A stretch of 64,000 nt of DNA from Mesorhizobium sp. AR07 (GCF_024746815.1 NZ_CP080525.1:1240001-1304000), one strand, 5' to 3'; counted from the stretch's first letter, positions 44,604 through 54,716 are shown. Numbers and translations: made by a program. Notes: generated by a model from the sequence alone, not told the origin.

Positions 44604-46314
44604 AGCAGTGTGTTTCTTTGGCACCGCCCGGATGGGTGACCGCGCCATCGCGCGCCGGCCCTACCGTCTGTGCATATTTCCATATCGCGCCCGACTGATA
44701 GTCGGTGGTGCGCGCCTTCCAGGTCTTTGCCCTCGCCGCCAGTTCGCTATCGGACAACGCCACCTCGATCGTGCCGTTCACCGCGTCGATCGAGATCACG
44801 TCGCCATCCCGGAGCAGCCCGATCGGACCGCCCACGGCTGCCTCAGGCCCGACATGGCCGATGCAGAAACCACGCGTCGCGCCCGAGAAGCGCCCGTCGG
44901 TGATCAGCGCCACCTTGCCGCCCATGCCCTGTCCGTAGAGCGCTGCCGTCGTCGACAGCATCTCGCGCATGCCGGGGCCGCCGCGCGGCCCTTCGTAGCG
45001 AATGACGAGAACCTCGCCTTCCCTGTAGTTGCGATGCGTCACCGCCTCGAAGCATTCTTCTTCCGAATCGAAGCAGCGCGCCGGGCCGGAGAATTTCAAC
45101 TCCGACATGCCGGCGACCTTGACGATCGCGCCTTCGGGGGCAAGGTTTCCCTTCAACCCTACGACACCGCCGGTTTGGGTAATGGGTGTGTTGGCCGGTC
45201 GGACCACATCCTGGTGTTCATTCCAGGCAACGTGCTCCATATTTTCGGCCAAAGTACGGCCAGTCACCGTCAGGCAGTCGCCATGCAGGTAGCCGTGGTC
45301 GAGCAATGTCTTCATCAGCAACGGAATGCCGCCGGCCTCGAACATGTCCTTGGCGACGTACTTTCCGCCCGGCTTGAGGTCGGCGATGTAGGGCGTCTTC
45401 TCGAAGATTTTCGCCACATCGAACAGGTCGAACTTGATGCCGGCTTCATGGGCGATCGCCGGCAGGTGAAGTGCTGCGTTGGTCGAGCCGCCGGTGGCCG
45501 AAACCACGGTCGCCGCATTTTCCAGCGCCTTCAGCGTGACGATGTCGCGCGGCCGGATGTTCTTTGCGATCAGCTCCATGATCTTTTCGCCCGAGGCGAA
45601 GTTGAAACGGTCGCGCATCTCGTAAGGCGCCGGCGCGCCACAGGAATAGGGCAGCGCCAGACCGATCGCCTCGGCGACGGTGGCCATGGTGTTGGCCGTG
45701 AACTGGGCGCCGCAGGAGCCGGCCGACGGACAGGCCGCCTGCTCGATTTCGAGAAGCTCGGAATCATCGATCGTGCCGACCGAGTGCTGGCCCACCGCCT
45801 CGAACACATCCTGTACGGTGATCTGCCTGCCGCGATAGCTGCCGGGCAGGATCGAGCCGCCATAGATGAAGATCGACGGCACGTTGAGACGCACCATGGC
45901 CATCATCATGCCGGGCAGCGACTTGTCGCAGCCGGCCAGCCCGACTAGTGCATCGTAGCAATGGCCGCGCATGGTGAGCTCGACCGAATCGGCGATGACC
46001 TCGCGCGACACCAGTGACGACTTCATGCCCTGGTGACCCATAGCGATGCCGTCGGTGACGGTGATGGTGCAGAATTCGCGCGGCGTGCCGCTGGCGGCCG
46101 CGACGCCCTTCTTGACCACCTGCGCCTGGCGCATCAGCGAGATGTTGCAGGGTGCCGCCTCGTTCCAGCAGGACGCGACGCCGACCAGCGGCTGCGCGAT
46201 CTCGGCCGCCGACAATCCCATGGCATAGAGATAGGAACGGTGCGGCGCACGCGCCGGACCGACGGTCACATGGCGGCTAGGGAGCTTAGCCTTGGAAATG
46301 ACTTTGGCGTCCAT
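44590..46314 (-). CDS. ilvD: Dihydroxy-acid dehydratase
   Basis: A 574-residue IlvD. Fe-S and family cysteines are visible in [31 protein letters not shown] and [26 protein letters not shown] lies near the C terminus. It makes the 2-keto acids of valine and isoleucine. The ATG at 46314 has AAGGAAG upstream. Its end overlaps exoR. Confidence 0.96.
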   Translation of the reverse strand: MDAKVISKAKLPSRHVTVGPARAPHRSYLYAMGLSAAEIAQPLVGVASCWNEAAPCNISLMRQAQVVKKGVAAASGTPREFCTITVTDGIAMGHQGMKSSLVSREVIADSVELTMRGHCYDALVGLAGCDKSLPGMMMAMVRLNVPSIFIYGGSILPGSYRGRQITVQDVFEAVGQHSVGTIDDSELLEIEQAACPSAGSCGAQFTANTMATVAEAIGLALPYSCGAPAPYEMRDRFNFASGEKIMELIAKNIRPRDIVTLKALENAATVVSATGGSTNAALHLPAIAHEAGIKFDLFDVAKIFEKTPYIADLKPGGKYVAKDMFEAGGIPLLMKTLLDHGYLHGDCLTVTGRTLAENMEHVAWNEHQDVVRPANTPITQTGGVVGLKGNLAPEGAIVKVAGMSELKFSGPARCFDSEEECFEAVTHRNYREGEVLVIRYEGPRGGPGMREMLSTTAALYGQGMGGKVALITDGRFSGATRGFCIGHVGPEAAVGGPIGLLRDGDVISIDAVNGTIEVALSDSELAARAKTWKARTTDYQSGAIWKYAQTVGPARDGAVTHPGGAKETHCYADI

Positions 46315-46556
46315 ACTCTTCCTTGCCGCGGGCGGTGCGGCCTGCCCCATCGCCGAGCCTTTTGGCGCGTGTCCCGAGACAAGATCGAGGTGCGCCGGGT
46401 TTATGGCGGGAAATAGGCAATTTCCTCGACCTGACTTTTAGCGCAGGGGTTGTTCAGAAAGTGTTGCTAAAACGTCACAATCGCACGAAGCGAAAGCGGT
46501 GCGGCTTGAATGCAACGCAGCTTGGATGCACAGGCGCCTGCTGCACCCGCTCAACG

Positions 46557-46585
46557 AAAAAGGCCGGGCATTGCCCGGCCTTTTT
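46557..46585. terminator. Terminator of the FadL-type gene
   Basis: Hairpin AGGCCGGGCA/TGCCCGGCCT flanked by A and T runs, so it can work on both strands. It lies 19 bases beyond the stop of the outer-membrane protein gene. Confidence 0.82.
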
Positions 46586-46603
46586 ATTCGATTTTCCAGA
46601 GGC

Positions 46604-47851
46604 TTAGAACTTAATCTTGAGACCACCCGAAAACGCCGTGACCAGATCGTTGCCGAAGTCGTAGCTGACTTCCTGCCCGGCCACGTAGCCGTTTTCGCCG
46701 GCCACTGTTCCGGAGTGGCCGCTGGTCAGCACACCGATCGCGCCGGCCAGGCGAACTTCGATGTTGGGCCTGGGCGTATAGGCGACGCCGCCGCCCAGCG
46801 TCCAGGTGTCGGTTTGGGAGCCATAGCCATGCGAGGTGCCACGATCCCAGGAAAGCTGGCCAGCCGCACTCCACTCATCGTTGAATTTGTGGCCGATACC
46901 GCCGGTGACAGTCCAGCCATCACGATACATCAGGTCCAGCGAGGTGATCTGACCTGAATGAAGAGCATCACCCGTAACGCATGCCGCGGCGGGAGTACCT
47001 TGGACGCAGATCGGAACACTCTGCAGCAGGCTCCAATTGACCCACTTGAGAGAACCAAAGGCGAGCCAACCGGGCGCAATGCCCGACTGCAACTTCAATT
47101 CGACCGTGTCCGGCATGTATTCCGTGGCGCCGTAAATCGGGAGCACGACACTGCCGACATGCGTCAAATCCAGCGTACCTGAGATGTTGTCGAGCTTGAC
47201 CCGCGAATTGTAGACGAGGCTCGCACGCAGCGCGATATCGGGGATTTCGTAGGCAAGGCCGGCGCGCCAGCCCCAGCCGGTCCCTTTGAGATCAACACGA
47301 CCGGTTCCCTGGAAACCTGGCACCAGCGGCGACACCAGGTCTTCCTTGAAGCCATAGACTTCCTGATAGTAGACGCCGCCGATGAAGCGAAGCTGGCCTT
47401 TGCCGGCATCCATCTTGTAGGAACAAGTGCCAGCGTAGTTGTTGCTCTTGATGTCGGTTTCGATGTTGGACTCAGCACCGGCCCACAGACCCGGATTTGT
47501 GTGCGCGCCCCAAGGCTGGGAATAGTCGAACATACAGTCGACGCCCTTGACGAGCTCGGCCTTAACGCCGATGCGCGGCACCCAGTAACTCTTGCTGTCG
47601 TTCGCCGTGCTGCCCAGGAACGTCAAATTGCCGTTTAACGGGTTGGTATCCACTGCATTCTTGAGTTTGCGTTGCGGCATCACATAGGTCGATTCCGCTT
47701 CGGTAGCGAACGGAGCCGGGTCGAACAAAAGATCGATGTCGTAGCCGCCGCGCTCTATGCCGCCAGCATGCGCCGCGTGCATGGCCGTCCCGATCAAAGC
47801 CAGCGAAAAGCACCCCGCCCCCAGCAATGCTTTCAGTCGCAGAATAGTCAT
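46604..47851 (-). CDS. Outer-membrane transport protein, OmpP1/FadL/TodX family
   Basis: A 415-residue beta-barrel protein with signal peptide ending AAHAG, beginning GGIERGGYDIDLLFDPAPF. Long alternating barrel strands and a C-terminal aromatic residue (LKIKF) fit FadL-type porins that import hydrophobic compounds such as fatty acids. A strong GGGAGGATAT ribosome site precedes ATG 47851. A palindrome lies upstream at 48078-48109. Confidence 0.85.
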   Translation of the reverse strand: MTILRLKALLGAGCFSLALIGTAMHAAHAGGIERGGYDIDLLFDPAPFATEAESTYVMPQRKLKNAVDTNPLNGNLTFLGSTANDSKSYWVPRIGVKAELVKGVDCMFDYSQPWGAHTNPGLWAGAESNIETDIKSNNYAGTCSYKMDAGKGQLRFIGGVYYQEVYGFKEDLVSPLVPGFQGTGRVDLKGTGWGWRAGLAYEIPDIALRASLVYNSRVKLDNISGTLDLTHVGSVVLPIYGATEYMPDTVELKLQSGIAPGWLAFGSLKWVNWSLLQSVPICVQGTPAAACVTGDALHSGQITSLDLMYRDGWTVTGGIGHKFNDEWSAAGQLSWDRGTSHGYGSQTDTWTLGGGVAYTPRPNIEVRLAGAIGVLTSGHSGTVAGENGYVAGQEVSYDFGNDLVTAFSGGLKIKF

Positions 47852-48210
47852 GAATATCCTCCCCGAATTCGAGTGCACCAAGCTAGAACCAATTCAGGTT
47901 AACCGTGCAACAACGAATTCAAGAGGCGTACATGTACATGTCCGCCAGGCGCATTTTCGACATAATGCGAGCCGGCGTCGTTGGGTCGAAAAACGGCTCC
48001 CAGGGCGTATGTTACCCCTGAAACGGGAGAAAAACCGACCCGAAAGGCTCAAAAACGGCGACTTTTGGGGGTCCAGAGCCCCATTGTTACATTATGGCAA
48101 CAATGGGGCGCAAACTTTCCGTTTACGTCAACATTAACGCAACGGAATGCATGTTTTCGAGGCAAAAAGCCCCTTTTTTCGGGAGGGCCGAGGCGCCGCG
48201 AATCTACTCC
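47852..48210. other. Intergenic region between valS and the FadL-type gene
   Basis: About 360 bases with no supported gene. It must contain the promoter of the FadL-type gene on the minus strand, and holds the perfect inverted repeat at 48078-48109 and a short GTACAT tandem near 47930. More AT-rich than the flanking genes. Confidence 0.5.
48078..48109. promoter_or_regulatory. Perfect 11-base inverted repeat, candidate operator or hairpin
   Basis: Arms GCCCCATTGTT and AACAATGGGGC are exact complements separated by a 10-base spacer. It lies about 230 bases upstream of the FadL-type gene and 100 bases after the valS stop. No T run follows on either strand, which argues against a simple terminator and for a dimeric operator or structural element. 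Confidence 0.5.
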
Positions 48211-50994
48211 TCAACCGGCATCGCGGACCCTGGTCAACGCCACCGACAGCTTGTCCTGCGCATCGCGGTATTCAGCGAGCTTTTCACGCTCGGCGTCGAC
48301 GATCTCGGCCGGCGCGCTGGCGACGAACCATTCATTCGACAGCTTCTTGTGCAGCCGCGCGATTTCCTCAGTGACCTTGGCCAGCTCCTTCTGCAACCGT
48401 ATTGCCTCGGCTGCGAGATCGATCAGGCTGCCAAGCGGCAGGCAGATTGTCGCCTCGTTGAGCACGATCTGCGCAGAACCCTTTGGCGCGACATCGGCCA
48501 GCGAGATCTCGCCGACCCGTGCCAGCCGCTTGATCGCGGAGTCCTCGCGAACCAGCCTTTCGCGTGTCAAATCGTTGGCGCCGACCACGACGAGTGGTGC
48601 AATGGCCGCCGGCGGCACGTTCATCTCCGAGCGCACGGAGCGGATGCCCGAGACGAGATCGACCAGCCAGTTGATGTCGGCGGCAGCGTCAGCGTCCTCG
48701 AAGTCCGGCGACGGCCATGCAGCATGACACAGCAGCGACGGCCGTTCCTTGCCTTCGCCAGCGGTCTGCGCCCACAGTTCCTCGGTCATGAACGGCATCA
48801 TCGGGTGCAGCAGCTTGTAGATCTCGTCGAGCACGAAGGCGACGCAGGCGCGGCTCTCGGCCTTGGCCGCCTCGTCCGTGCCCATGAACACCGGCTTCAG
48901 CAGCTCCAGATACCAGTCGCAGAACAGGTTCCAGACGAAGCGGTAGGCGGCCCCTGCCGCCTCGTTGAAGCGGTATGAGGTGATGCCGTCGGTGATTTCG
49001 CGCGCGGCCCGCGTCAGCTCGGTCAGGATCCAGCGGTTGACCGCCAGCTTGGCATCGTTGAGCCAGAAATCGTCATTGCGCGCGACTTCGTTCATCTCGG
49101 CGAAGCGTGTCGCGTTCCACAGCTTGGTGCCGAAATTGCGATAACCGGCGATGCGCGCCGGATCGAGCTTCACGTCGCGGCCTTGCGCCGCCATCACCGT
49201 CAAGGTGAAGCGCAGAGCGTCGGCGCCATATTCGTCGATGAGATCGAGCGGGTCGATGACGTTGCCTTTCGACTTCGACATCTTCTGCCCGTTCTTGTCG
49301 CGCACCAGCGCATGGACGTAGACCGTGTGGAACGGCTCCTCGTCCATGAAATGCAGGCCCATCATCATCATGCGGGCGACCCAGAAGAAGATGATGTCGA
49401 AGCCGGTCACCAGCACGTCGGTTTGATAGTAAGTCTTCAGCTCGGGCGTCTGGTCCGGCCAGCCGAGCGTCGAGAACGGCCACAGCGCCGACGAGAACCA
49501 GGTGTCGAGCACGTCCTCGTCGCGGGTCAGGATCTCGCCCGGCTTGAAATTCTCGAGCTTGTCCTCGACCCAGGCCTTCCATGGCCCTTCCAGCGCCAGG
49601 TAATATTCGATCGCCGCGCCCAGCGCCTCTTCCTCGGTCTTCTCGACGAAGACGCGCCCGTCCGGCCCGTACCAGGCCGGGATCTGGTGGCCCCACCACA
49701 GCTGGCGCGAGATGCACCAGGGCTGGATGTTTTCCATCCAGTCGAAATAGGTCTTCTCCCAGTTCTTCGGCACGAAATTGGTGCGGCCCTCGCGCACCGA
49801 GGCGATCGCCGGCTTGGCCAGTTCCGCCGCGTTGGCATACCACTGCTCGGTCAGGAACGGCTCGATCGGCACGCCGCCGCGGTCGCCATGCGGCACGGCG
49901 TGGCGATGCGGTTCGACCTTCTCCAGGAATCCGCCTTCTTCCATCAGCTCGACGATCTTCTTGCGCGCGACGAACCGGTCGAGGCCGTCGAGTTCATCCC
50001 AGACCGCCTGGCGTTCCGGCGTCACTTCGAGACCAACGAGGAAATCCTCATTGTCCTTGAGGGTCACTGCCGCCTCGACGGTGAGGATGTTGATCGCCGG
50101 CAATTTGTGGCGCTTGCCGACCTCGAAGTCGTTGAAATCATGCGCCGGCGTGATCTTGACCGCGCCAGAGCCCTTCTCCGGATCGGAATACTCGTCCGCG
50201 ACCACCGGGATCTTGCGGCCGACGATCGGCAGAACGATGTTCTTGCCGACCAGATGCCGGAAACGTTCGTCGTCCGGATGCACGGCGACGGCGGTGTCGC
50301 CCAGCATCGTCTCGGGGCGCGTCGTCGCCACGGTGATGAAGGTTTTTGGATTTTCCGGATCGAAGACCTCGCCCTCGATGGGATAACGGAAGTGCCAGAG
50401 ATTGCCGTTGACCTCGTGCTGCTCGACCTCGAGATCGGAGATCGCGGTCAACAGCTTCGGGTCCCAGTTCACAAGGCGCTTGTCCTTGTAGATCAGCCCT
50501 TCCTTGTAGAGCGTGACGAAGACTTCGAGCACCGCCTTGGACAGGCCCTCGTCCATGGTGAAGCGTTCGCGCGACCAGTCGGCCGAGGCGCCGAGCCGCT
50601 TCAGCTGGTTGAAGATCGCGCCGCCGGATTCGGCCTTCCACTCCCACACCTTTTCGACGAACTGTTCGCGTGTGAGATCGCGGCGGTGGATCTGCTTTTC
50701 CATCAGCTGCCGCTCGACCACCATCTGCGTGGCGATGCCGGCATGGTCCATGCCGGGCTGCCACAGCACGTTCTTGCCGCGCATGCGCTCGAAGCGCACG
50801 AGAATGTCCTGCAGCGTGTTGTTGAGCGCGTGGCCCATATGCAGCGAGCCGGTGACGTTGGGCGGCGGGATGACGATGGTGAAGGCTTCCGCCCCCTCCT
50901 CGGCCCCGGCGCCGGCGCGAAACGCGTCGGCCTCTTTCCAGACTTTGGCGATCTTCGGCTCGACGGTTTTTGCGTCGTAGGTCTTTTCAAGCAT
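48211..50994 (-). CDS. valS: Valyl-tRNA synthetase
   Basis: A 927-residue class I synthetase. HIGH motif: PPPNVTGSLHMGHALNNT; KMSKS motif: GQKMSKSKGNVIDPLD. The editing domain (about 200-400) and C-terminal coiled coil (IRLQKELAKVTEEIARLHKK) are present. The start at 50994 gives MLEKTYDAKTVEPKIAKVW; upstream codons are unlikely. Confidence 0.97.
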   Translation of the reverse strand: MLEKTYDAKTVEPKIAKVWKEADAFRAGAGAEEGAEAFTIVIPPPNVTGSLHMGHALNNTLQDILVRFERMRGKNVLWQPGMDHAGIATQMVVERQLMEKQIHRRDLTREQFVEKVWEWKAESGGAIFNQLKRLGASADWSRERFTMDEGLSKAVLEVFVTLYKEGLIYKDKRLVNWDPKLLTAISDLEVEQHEVNGNLWHFRYPIEGEVFDPENPKTFITVATTRPETMLGDTAVAVHPDDERFRHLVGKNIVLPIVGRKIPVVADEYSDPEKGSGAVKITPAHDFNDFEVGKRHKLPAINILTVEAAVTLKDNEDFLVGLEVTPERQAVWDELDGLDRFVARKKIVELMEEGGFLEKVEPHRHAVPHGDRGGVPIEPFLTEQWYANAAELAKPAIASVREGRTNFVPKNWEKTYFDWMENIQPWCISRQLWWGHQIPAWYGPDGRVFVEKTEEEALGAAIEYYLALEGPWKAWVEDKLENFKPGEILTRDEDVLDTWFSSALWPFSTLGWPDQTPELKTYYQTDVLVTGFDIIFFWVARMMMMGLHFMDEEPFHTVYVHALVRDKNGQKMSKSKGNVIDPLDLIDEYGADALRFTLTVMAAQGRDVKLDPARIAGYRNFGTKLWNATRFAEMNEVARNDDFWLNDAKLAVNRWILTELTRAAREITDGITSYRFNEAAGAAYRFVWNLFCDWYLELLKPVFMGTDEAAKAESRACVAFVLDEIYKLLHPMMPFMTEELWAQTAGEGKERPSLLCHAAWPSPDFEDADAAADINWLVDLVSGIRSVRSEMNVPPAAIAPLVVVGANDLTRERLVREDSAIKRLARVGEISLADVAPKGSAQIVLNEATICLPLGSLIDLAAEAIRLQKELAKVTEEIARLHKKLSNEWFVASAPAEIVDAEREKLAEYRDAQDKLSVALTRVRDAG

Positions 50995-51098
50995 GGGAAA
51001 ATGGTCCGCGCTGTCGGGAGTTTTGCTGGTCCGGTGTAAATCGGAAGGTTTTGGCCAAGTCAACCGCAAGGGCCGCCTGCACCCTCGACGTCAAATAG

Positions 51099-51227
51099 AT
51101 GTGGGCTGGATCAGGTCAAGGAAGACCCGCTTGCGAGACATTGCAAACCGAACCCTGGGGCGCCCCCACGTTCATCGTCAGGGACCCCGACGGCAATCTC
51201 ATTTGCTTTGCGGCCGGCACCGGCTAA
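51099..51227 (+). pseudogene. C-terminal fragment of a VOC/glyoxalase-fold gene
   Basis: A 42-codon frame whose end reads TEPWGAPTFIVRDPDGNLIC, the last strand-turn of VOC proteins (W-G-x-x-x-F-x-V-R-D-P-D-G-N). Everything N-terminal of this is missing, so it is a truncated relic. It sits between valS and popZ. Confidence 0.6.
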
Positions 51228-51231
51228 CCGC

Positions 51232-51272
51232 ACCAACAGAAACGCCGCCTCACCGGCGGCGTTTCTGTTGGT
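51232..51272. terminator. Strong hairpin after the PopZ gene
   Basis: A near-perfect hairpin with arms ACCAACAGAAACGCCGCC and GGCGGCGTTTCTGTTGGT. It lies 16 bases past the stop of the popZ-type gene on the minus strand. The T-rich part is inside the stem, so efficiency as an intrinsic terminator is uncertain. Confidence 0.6.
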
Positions 51273-51287
51273 AACCGGCATGCGAGA

Positions 51288-52115
51288 TTACTGCGCCCCG
51301 CGCGCCACGCGCTCGATTTCCTCGCGCACCAGCCTTTCGACCAGCGTCGGCAGATTGTTGTCCAGCCAATCCTGCAGCATCGGCCGCAGCATCTCTTCGG
51401 CCATCTCGTCGAATGTCTTCTTGCTGCGGCTGGCAAACGCATCGGACAGCTCGCCAAAGGCGGCGGCAACCTGCCGGCCGGTGTGCTCGGAAACGATTGC
51501 CGGACGCGGCGCGTCGCTGGCCGCCACCGGCCGCGCCACGCTTGCGCCCGGATGAGACGGCTCGACGGCTGCTTTCGCGGTCGGTTCGTCCCCTGGAGTC
51601 GCCACTGGCGGCTGGGCCACCGGCTTGCGTGCCTCGACCCTGTCCGGCACCGCCCTGGCCTGCTCGCCGACCGCTGCGATCTCACGCCGCCAATCGGCAA
51701 CGGGGGCTTCAGTGACAGAACGCGCCGCCGGCACGTTGGCCGTGGCTAGCGGGGCCGGCTCGGCGGCGACCCGGGCGCTGACCTCAGCAAGTGTCATCGA
51801 TGGCTTTGCCGGAGCGGGATCGGGGCGCATCGGCGTTTCCATGTGCGCGATCACCGGCTCGGACGCCGGCAGTTGCGCCTCGACCTCCGCCAGGGTGACC
51901 GGCTTCCTGACCTCCGGAGCGGCATGCAGGTCGGCACGGAATGCCTCGACATCCGGAGCTGCATCGGCGCTCGCCGCCGGCTCCAGATCCTGGCGCAGCT
52001 CATCGGCGTCGCCCGGCTGCTTGCGGCCGCTGTCACTGTCCTCGATGATCCGCCTGATGGAAGCCAGTATCTCTTCCATGGAAGGTTCGCGCTGTGCGCT
52101 GCTTGCCGTTGCCAT
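51288..52115 (-). CDS. popZ: PopZ-type polar organising protein (DUF2497)
   Basis: A 275-residue protein with the PopZ layout: N-terminal short helix EPSMEEILASIRRIIED, a long Pro/Ala/acidic disordered middle, and C-terminal helices (EEMLRPMLQDWLDNNLPTLV, then ERLVREEIERVARG) that self-assemble. PopZ forms a polar matrix anchoring the centromere. The middle is longer than in Caulobacter PopZ. ATG 52115 is preferred over GTG 52121. Confidence 0.85.
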   Translation of the reverse strand: MATASSAQREPSMEEILASIRRIIEDSDSGRKQPGDADELRQDLEPAASADAAPDVEAFRADLHAAPEVRKPVTLAEVEAQLPASEPVIAHMETPMRPDPAPAKPSMTLAEVSARVAAEPAPLATANVPAARSVTEAPVADWRREIAAVGEQARAVPDRVEARKPVAQPPVATPGDEPTAKAAVEPSHPGASVARPVAASDAPRPAIVSEHTGRQVAAAFGELSDAFASRSKKTFDEMAEEMLRPMLQDWLDNNLPTLVERLVREEIERVARGAQ

Positions 52116-52311
52116 CGTCACATCCGCCGCCCTTGTGACCCGTTGCAGATTTCCGCTCCGGCAAAGCCGGATCGAATCATGGCGACAGCGTAACCGACGG
52201 ATCGCCGCACGAGAATCCCCAATCTGGGGACTTGTGGGATTTCAACAGATTAGAGAACTTCGGGAAAGATCACGTTCAAACAGGATGATCGCGAAATCCG
52301 GACGAACGCTC

Positions 52312-53700
52312 TCAGCGGCCGTCCGGCGTGCGCAGGCCGAACCACTTGTCCTTGACCGCGTTATAGTGCTCTTCAGGCTTGTATTTCGTCACCTGCAAGC
52401 CAAGGCGGTCGACGGACAGGCGGCCGGTCGCCTGCAGAATGGCATAGCTTGCCACCACCACATCATGCTCATAGCCGGCCTGGTTGATCTCGGCGGTGAT
52501 GACCGTCGCCTGTGCGTTGAGGACATCGAGCGTGGTGCGCTGGCCGACATTGCGCTCTTCGATGACACCGTTCAGGGCCAGCTTCGCGGCCTCGATCACT
52601 TGCCGGTTGGCCGCAAGGCTTTGCTGCGCCGCAGTGTACGCGGTCCAGGCGGCGGTGACGGCCTGGCGTACTTGGTCGCGGCTGACATCGACTTCGATAC
52701 GGGCCTGGCTGAGCTGTTCCTTGCTCTGCCGCACGAGCGCCGAGGTGCGGCCAGCGGAATAGATCGGGATGCTCAGCGTGGCTCCGACACTGGCCGAATT
52801 GGTGGTGCCGTCCTGTGTCCCGAAGACGCCCGGCACGGTGTTGCGATAAGCGCTCGAGACACCGGCATTCGCGGACAGCTGCGGCAGCAGCGCGCCTTCG
52901 GACGATTTCACCGAAAAGGCGGCGGCGTCGACCGCGTGCTGGGTGGCAAGGATGGCCGGGTGCTCGTTCGAGGCCACTCCGACGGCGGCGGCGAGGCTCG
53001 ACGGCAACAGCTTTGCCACCGGCGAAGCGGCTTTGAGCTTGCCTGGTTCGTCGCCGACGATCTGGCGATAGGTCGCGGCACTTGCCAGCGCCTGCGCCCG
53101 GGCGGCGCTCAGCGATGCCACGGCGGCGGCCCGCGAAGCGTCGGCCTGCGCCACGTCGGTACGCGTGCCTTCGCCAACCTCGAAGCGTGAACGCGCCGCA
53201 CGCGCCGTTTCGGTCAGGAATTGCAGGTTCTGTTCGGTCAGCACGGCGATCTGCCGGTCGCGAATGACGTTCATATACGCCTGCGCCGCGCTGAACAGCG
53301 TGTTCTCTTCGGTGTTGCGCAGGTTTTCGACCTGGGCACGGACCTGCGATTCGGCGGCAGCGACATTGTTCCTGGTCTGAAAGCCGTCGAACAACGTCTG
53401 ATTGATCTGGACGCCAAAATTGCCGGTGGTCAGCGCCACGCTTGTGTTGCCGCCGTTGAGATGGCTGCTGGAGTAATCGATACTCGCCGAACCGGTGACC
53501 GTCGGGCGCCAGCCCGACTTGGCGATGGCGACGCTCTCATCTGTGACACGCACGCCGGCGCGGGCCGCATTCAGCGTGGAATTGTACTGATAGGCCTTTG
53601 CAAGGGCACCAAGGATGGTTTCCGCCGAGGCTGAGAATGGAGACAGCGCTGTCGCGGAAACGAGGACGGCGGCGAAAAGACTCTTGCGTACAGGCAGCAC
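52312..53700 (-). CDS. tolC: TolC-family outer-membrane efflux channel
   Basis: A 462-residue outer-membrane factor with a signal peptide ending FSASA and the duplicated TolC helical hairpins (SWLNQA-type: GWRPTVTGSASIDYSS, QTLFDGFQTRNNVAAAES, then IPIYSAGRTSALVRQSKEQL). It would form the outer channel for type I secretion or drug efflux. A GTG start with a GAGGGA site seven bases upstream fits. It follows the second pcm-like gene. Confidence 0.9.
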   Translation of the reverse strand: MLPVRKSLFAAVLVSATALSPFSASAETILGALAKAYQYNSTLNAARAGVRVTDESVAIAKSGWRPTVTGSASIDYSSSHLNGGNTSVALTTGNFGVQINQTLFDGFQTRNNVAAAESQVRAQVENLRNTEENTLFSAAQAYMNVIRDRQIAVLTEQNLQFLTETARAARSRFEVGEGTRTDVAQADASRAAAVASLSAARAQALASAATYRQIVGDEPGKLKAASPVAKLLPSSLAAAVGVASNEHPAILATQHAVDAAAFSVKSSEGALLPQLSANAGVSSAYRNTVPGVFGTQDGTTNSASVGATLSIPIYSAGRTSALVRQSKEQLSQARIEVDVSRDQVRQAVTAAWTAYTAAQQSLAANRQVIEAAKLALNGVIEERNVGQRTTLDVLNAQATVITAEINQAGYEHDVVVASYAILQATGRLSVDRLGLQVTKYKPEEHYNAVKDKWFGLRTPDGR

Positions 53701-53883
53701 GGTATATCCCTCATTCGTTTTCCATGGGAACCGCGCCGCGCCAGCTTCTCCTTTTGAGCAGCGGGCGCCGCGTGTTTAATGTTCCCTGCTGCTCAGCCCC
53801 AAAGCGCCCCCAGTTTGCGGATCAGCAACAATTGTTCAAATGCAAGCGACCATGACAAAGCCTCTCCTGCAAGGCAAATTCAC

Positions 53884-54552
53884 TCAGAATTCGAAGGCAC
53901 GAATACGTTCAAATCCCGGTAGTGGCTTAATTGCCGCATTAAACGCGCGTCTTCCGGTTACAACCCCCCCGGCTTTAAAAAAAAGTCGGGCCACACCGGA
54001 ATTGCCCTGCCCTTCGACCGCGACGAGTCGGCCGCCTTCGGCAAGCTGGTCGAGCAGCGGCGCCGGCACTTCCGCGACGCTGCCGCCGATGAAGATGACG
54101 TCATAAGGCGCCCGGGCGGCGTGACCTTGCGACAGCGCCCCCTGGACAACGGTCACATTGCCGCAGCCCAGTGACGAAAGCGTCGACCTGGCTGTTTCGG
54201 CCAACGCCGAATCGCTTTCGAGCGCCACCACGGACTTGGCCAGCCGGGACAGAATGGCCGAGGCGTAGCCGGTGCCGCAGCCGACATCGAGCGCCGAATC
54301 GGTCGGATTGATCTCGGCCAGCTGGATGAGTTTGGCCAACGGCGAGGCTTCCATGAGGTAGCGCGCGCCGTCCACGCCGGCGGCAATGCGGATGTCCTCG
54401 TCGATATAGGCGAGATCGCGCTGGGCGGCCCCGACAAAGACCTCTCTGGGGACGACAAGCATGGCGTCGAGCAGCGGCGCGCTGGTCACGTCGGTGGTGC
54501 GGACCTGACCATCGACCATCTTGACGCGAAGCTCGGAGAAATCAGTGCTCAT
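53884..54552 (-). CDS. Protein-L-isoaspartate O-methyltransferase family protein (second copy)
   Basis: A 222-residue PCMT-type methyltransferase. Motif I is ALDVGCGTGYASAILSRL, and the N-terminal MVDGQVRTTDVTSAPLLDAM is typical of the alphaproteobacterial subgroup encoded beside tolC. Its relation to true isoaspartate repair is uncertain, because the DRxLPI-type motif of pcm is replaced by AGVDGARYLMEA. The 3' end carries runs of eight A and seven C on the plus strand. Confidence 0.8.
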   Translation of the reverse strand: MSTDFSELRVKMVDGQVRTTDVTSAPLLDAMLVVPREVFVGAAQRDLAYIDEDIRIAAGVDGARYLMEASPLAKLIQLAEINPTDSALDVGCGTGYASAILSRLAKSVVALESDSALAETARSTLSSLGCGNVTVVQGALSQGHAARAPYDVIFIGGSVAEVPAPLLDQLAEGGRLVAVEGQGNSGVARLFFKAGGVVTGRRAFNAAIKPLPGFERIRAFEF

Positions 54553-54642
54553 GTCCCAACCAATCCGCTTGCCGCGCCAGAACCGCGGTTCATTGTGTCA
54601 GGAGCTTCAGGCCCCGGCGCTGCTGCGCGGGGGCCTGGGTAT

Positions 54643-54716
54643 TGGAGGCCTCGCCCGGAATCGAACCGGGGTGCAAGGATTTGCAGTCCTCTGCGTAACC
54701 ACTCCGCCACGAGGCC
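54643..54716 (-). tRNA. tRNA-Cys (anticodon GCA), CCA encoded
   Basis: Reading the minus strand: acceptor GGCCTCG/CGAGGCC, D-arm GGCGGAGTGGTTACGC, anticodon loop CTGCAAA (GCA), T-arm CCCGGTTCGATTCCGGG, discriminator T, then CCA. All arms pair. Confidence 0.95.

Noticed and set aside
49183..51039. 618-codon open frame opposite valS
   Set aside because: Antisense shadow; valS carries all synthetase motifs.
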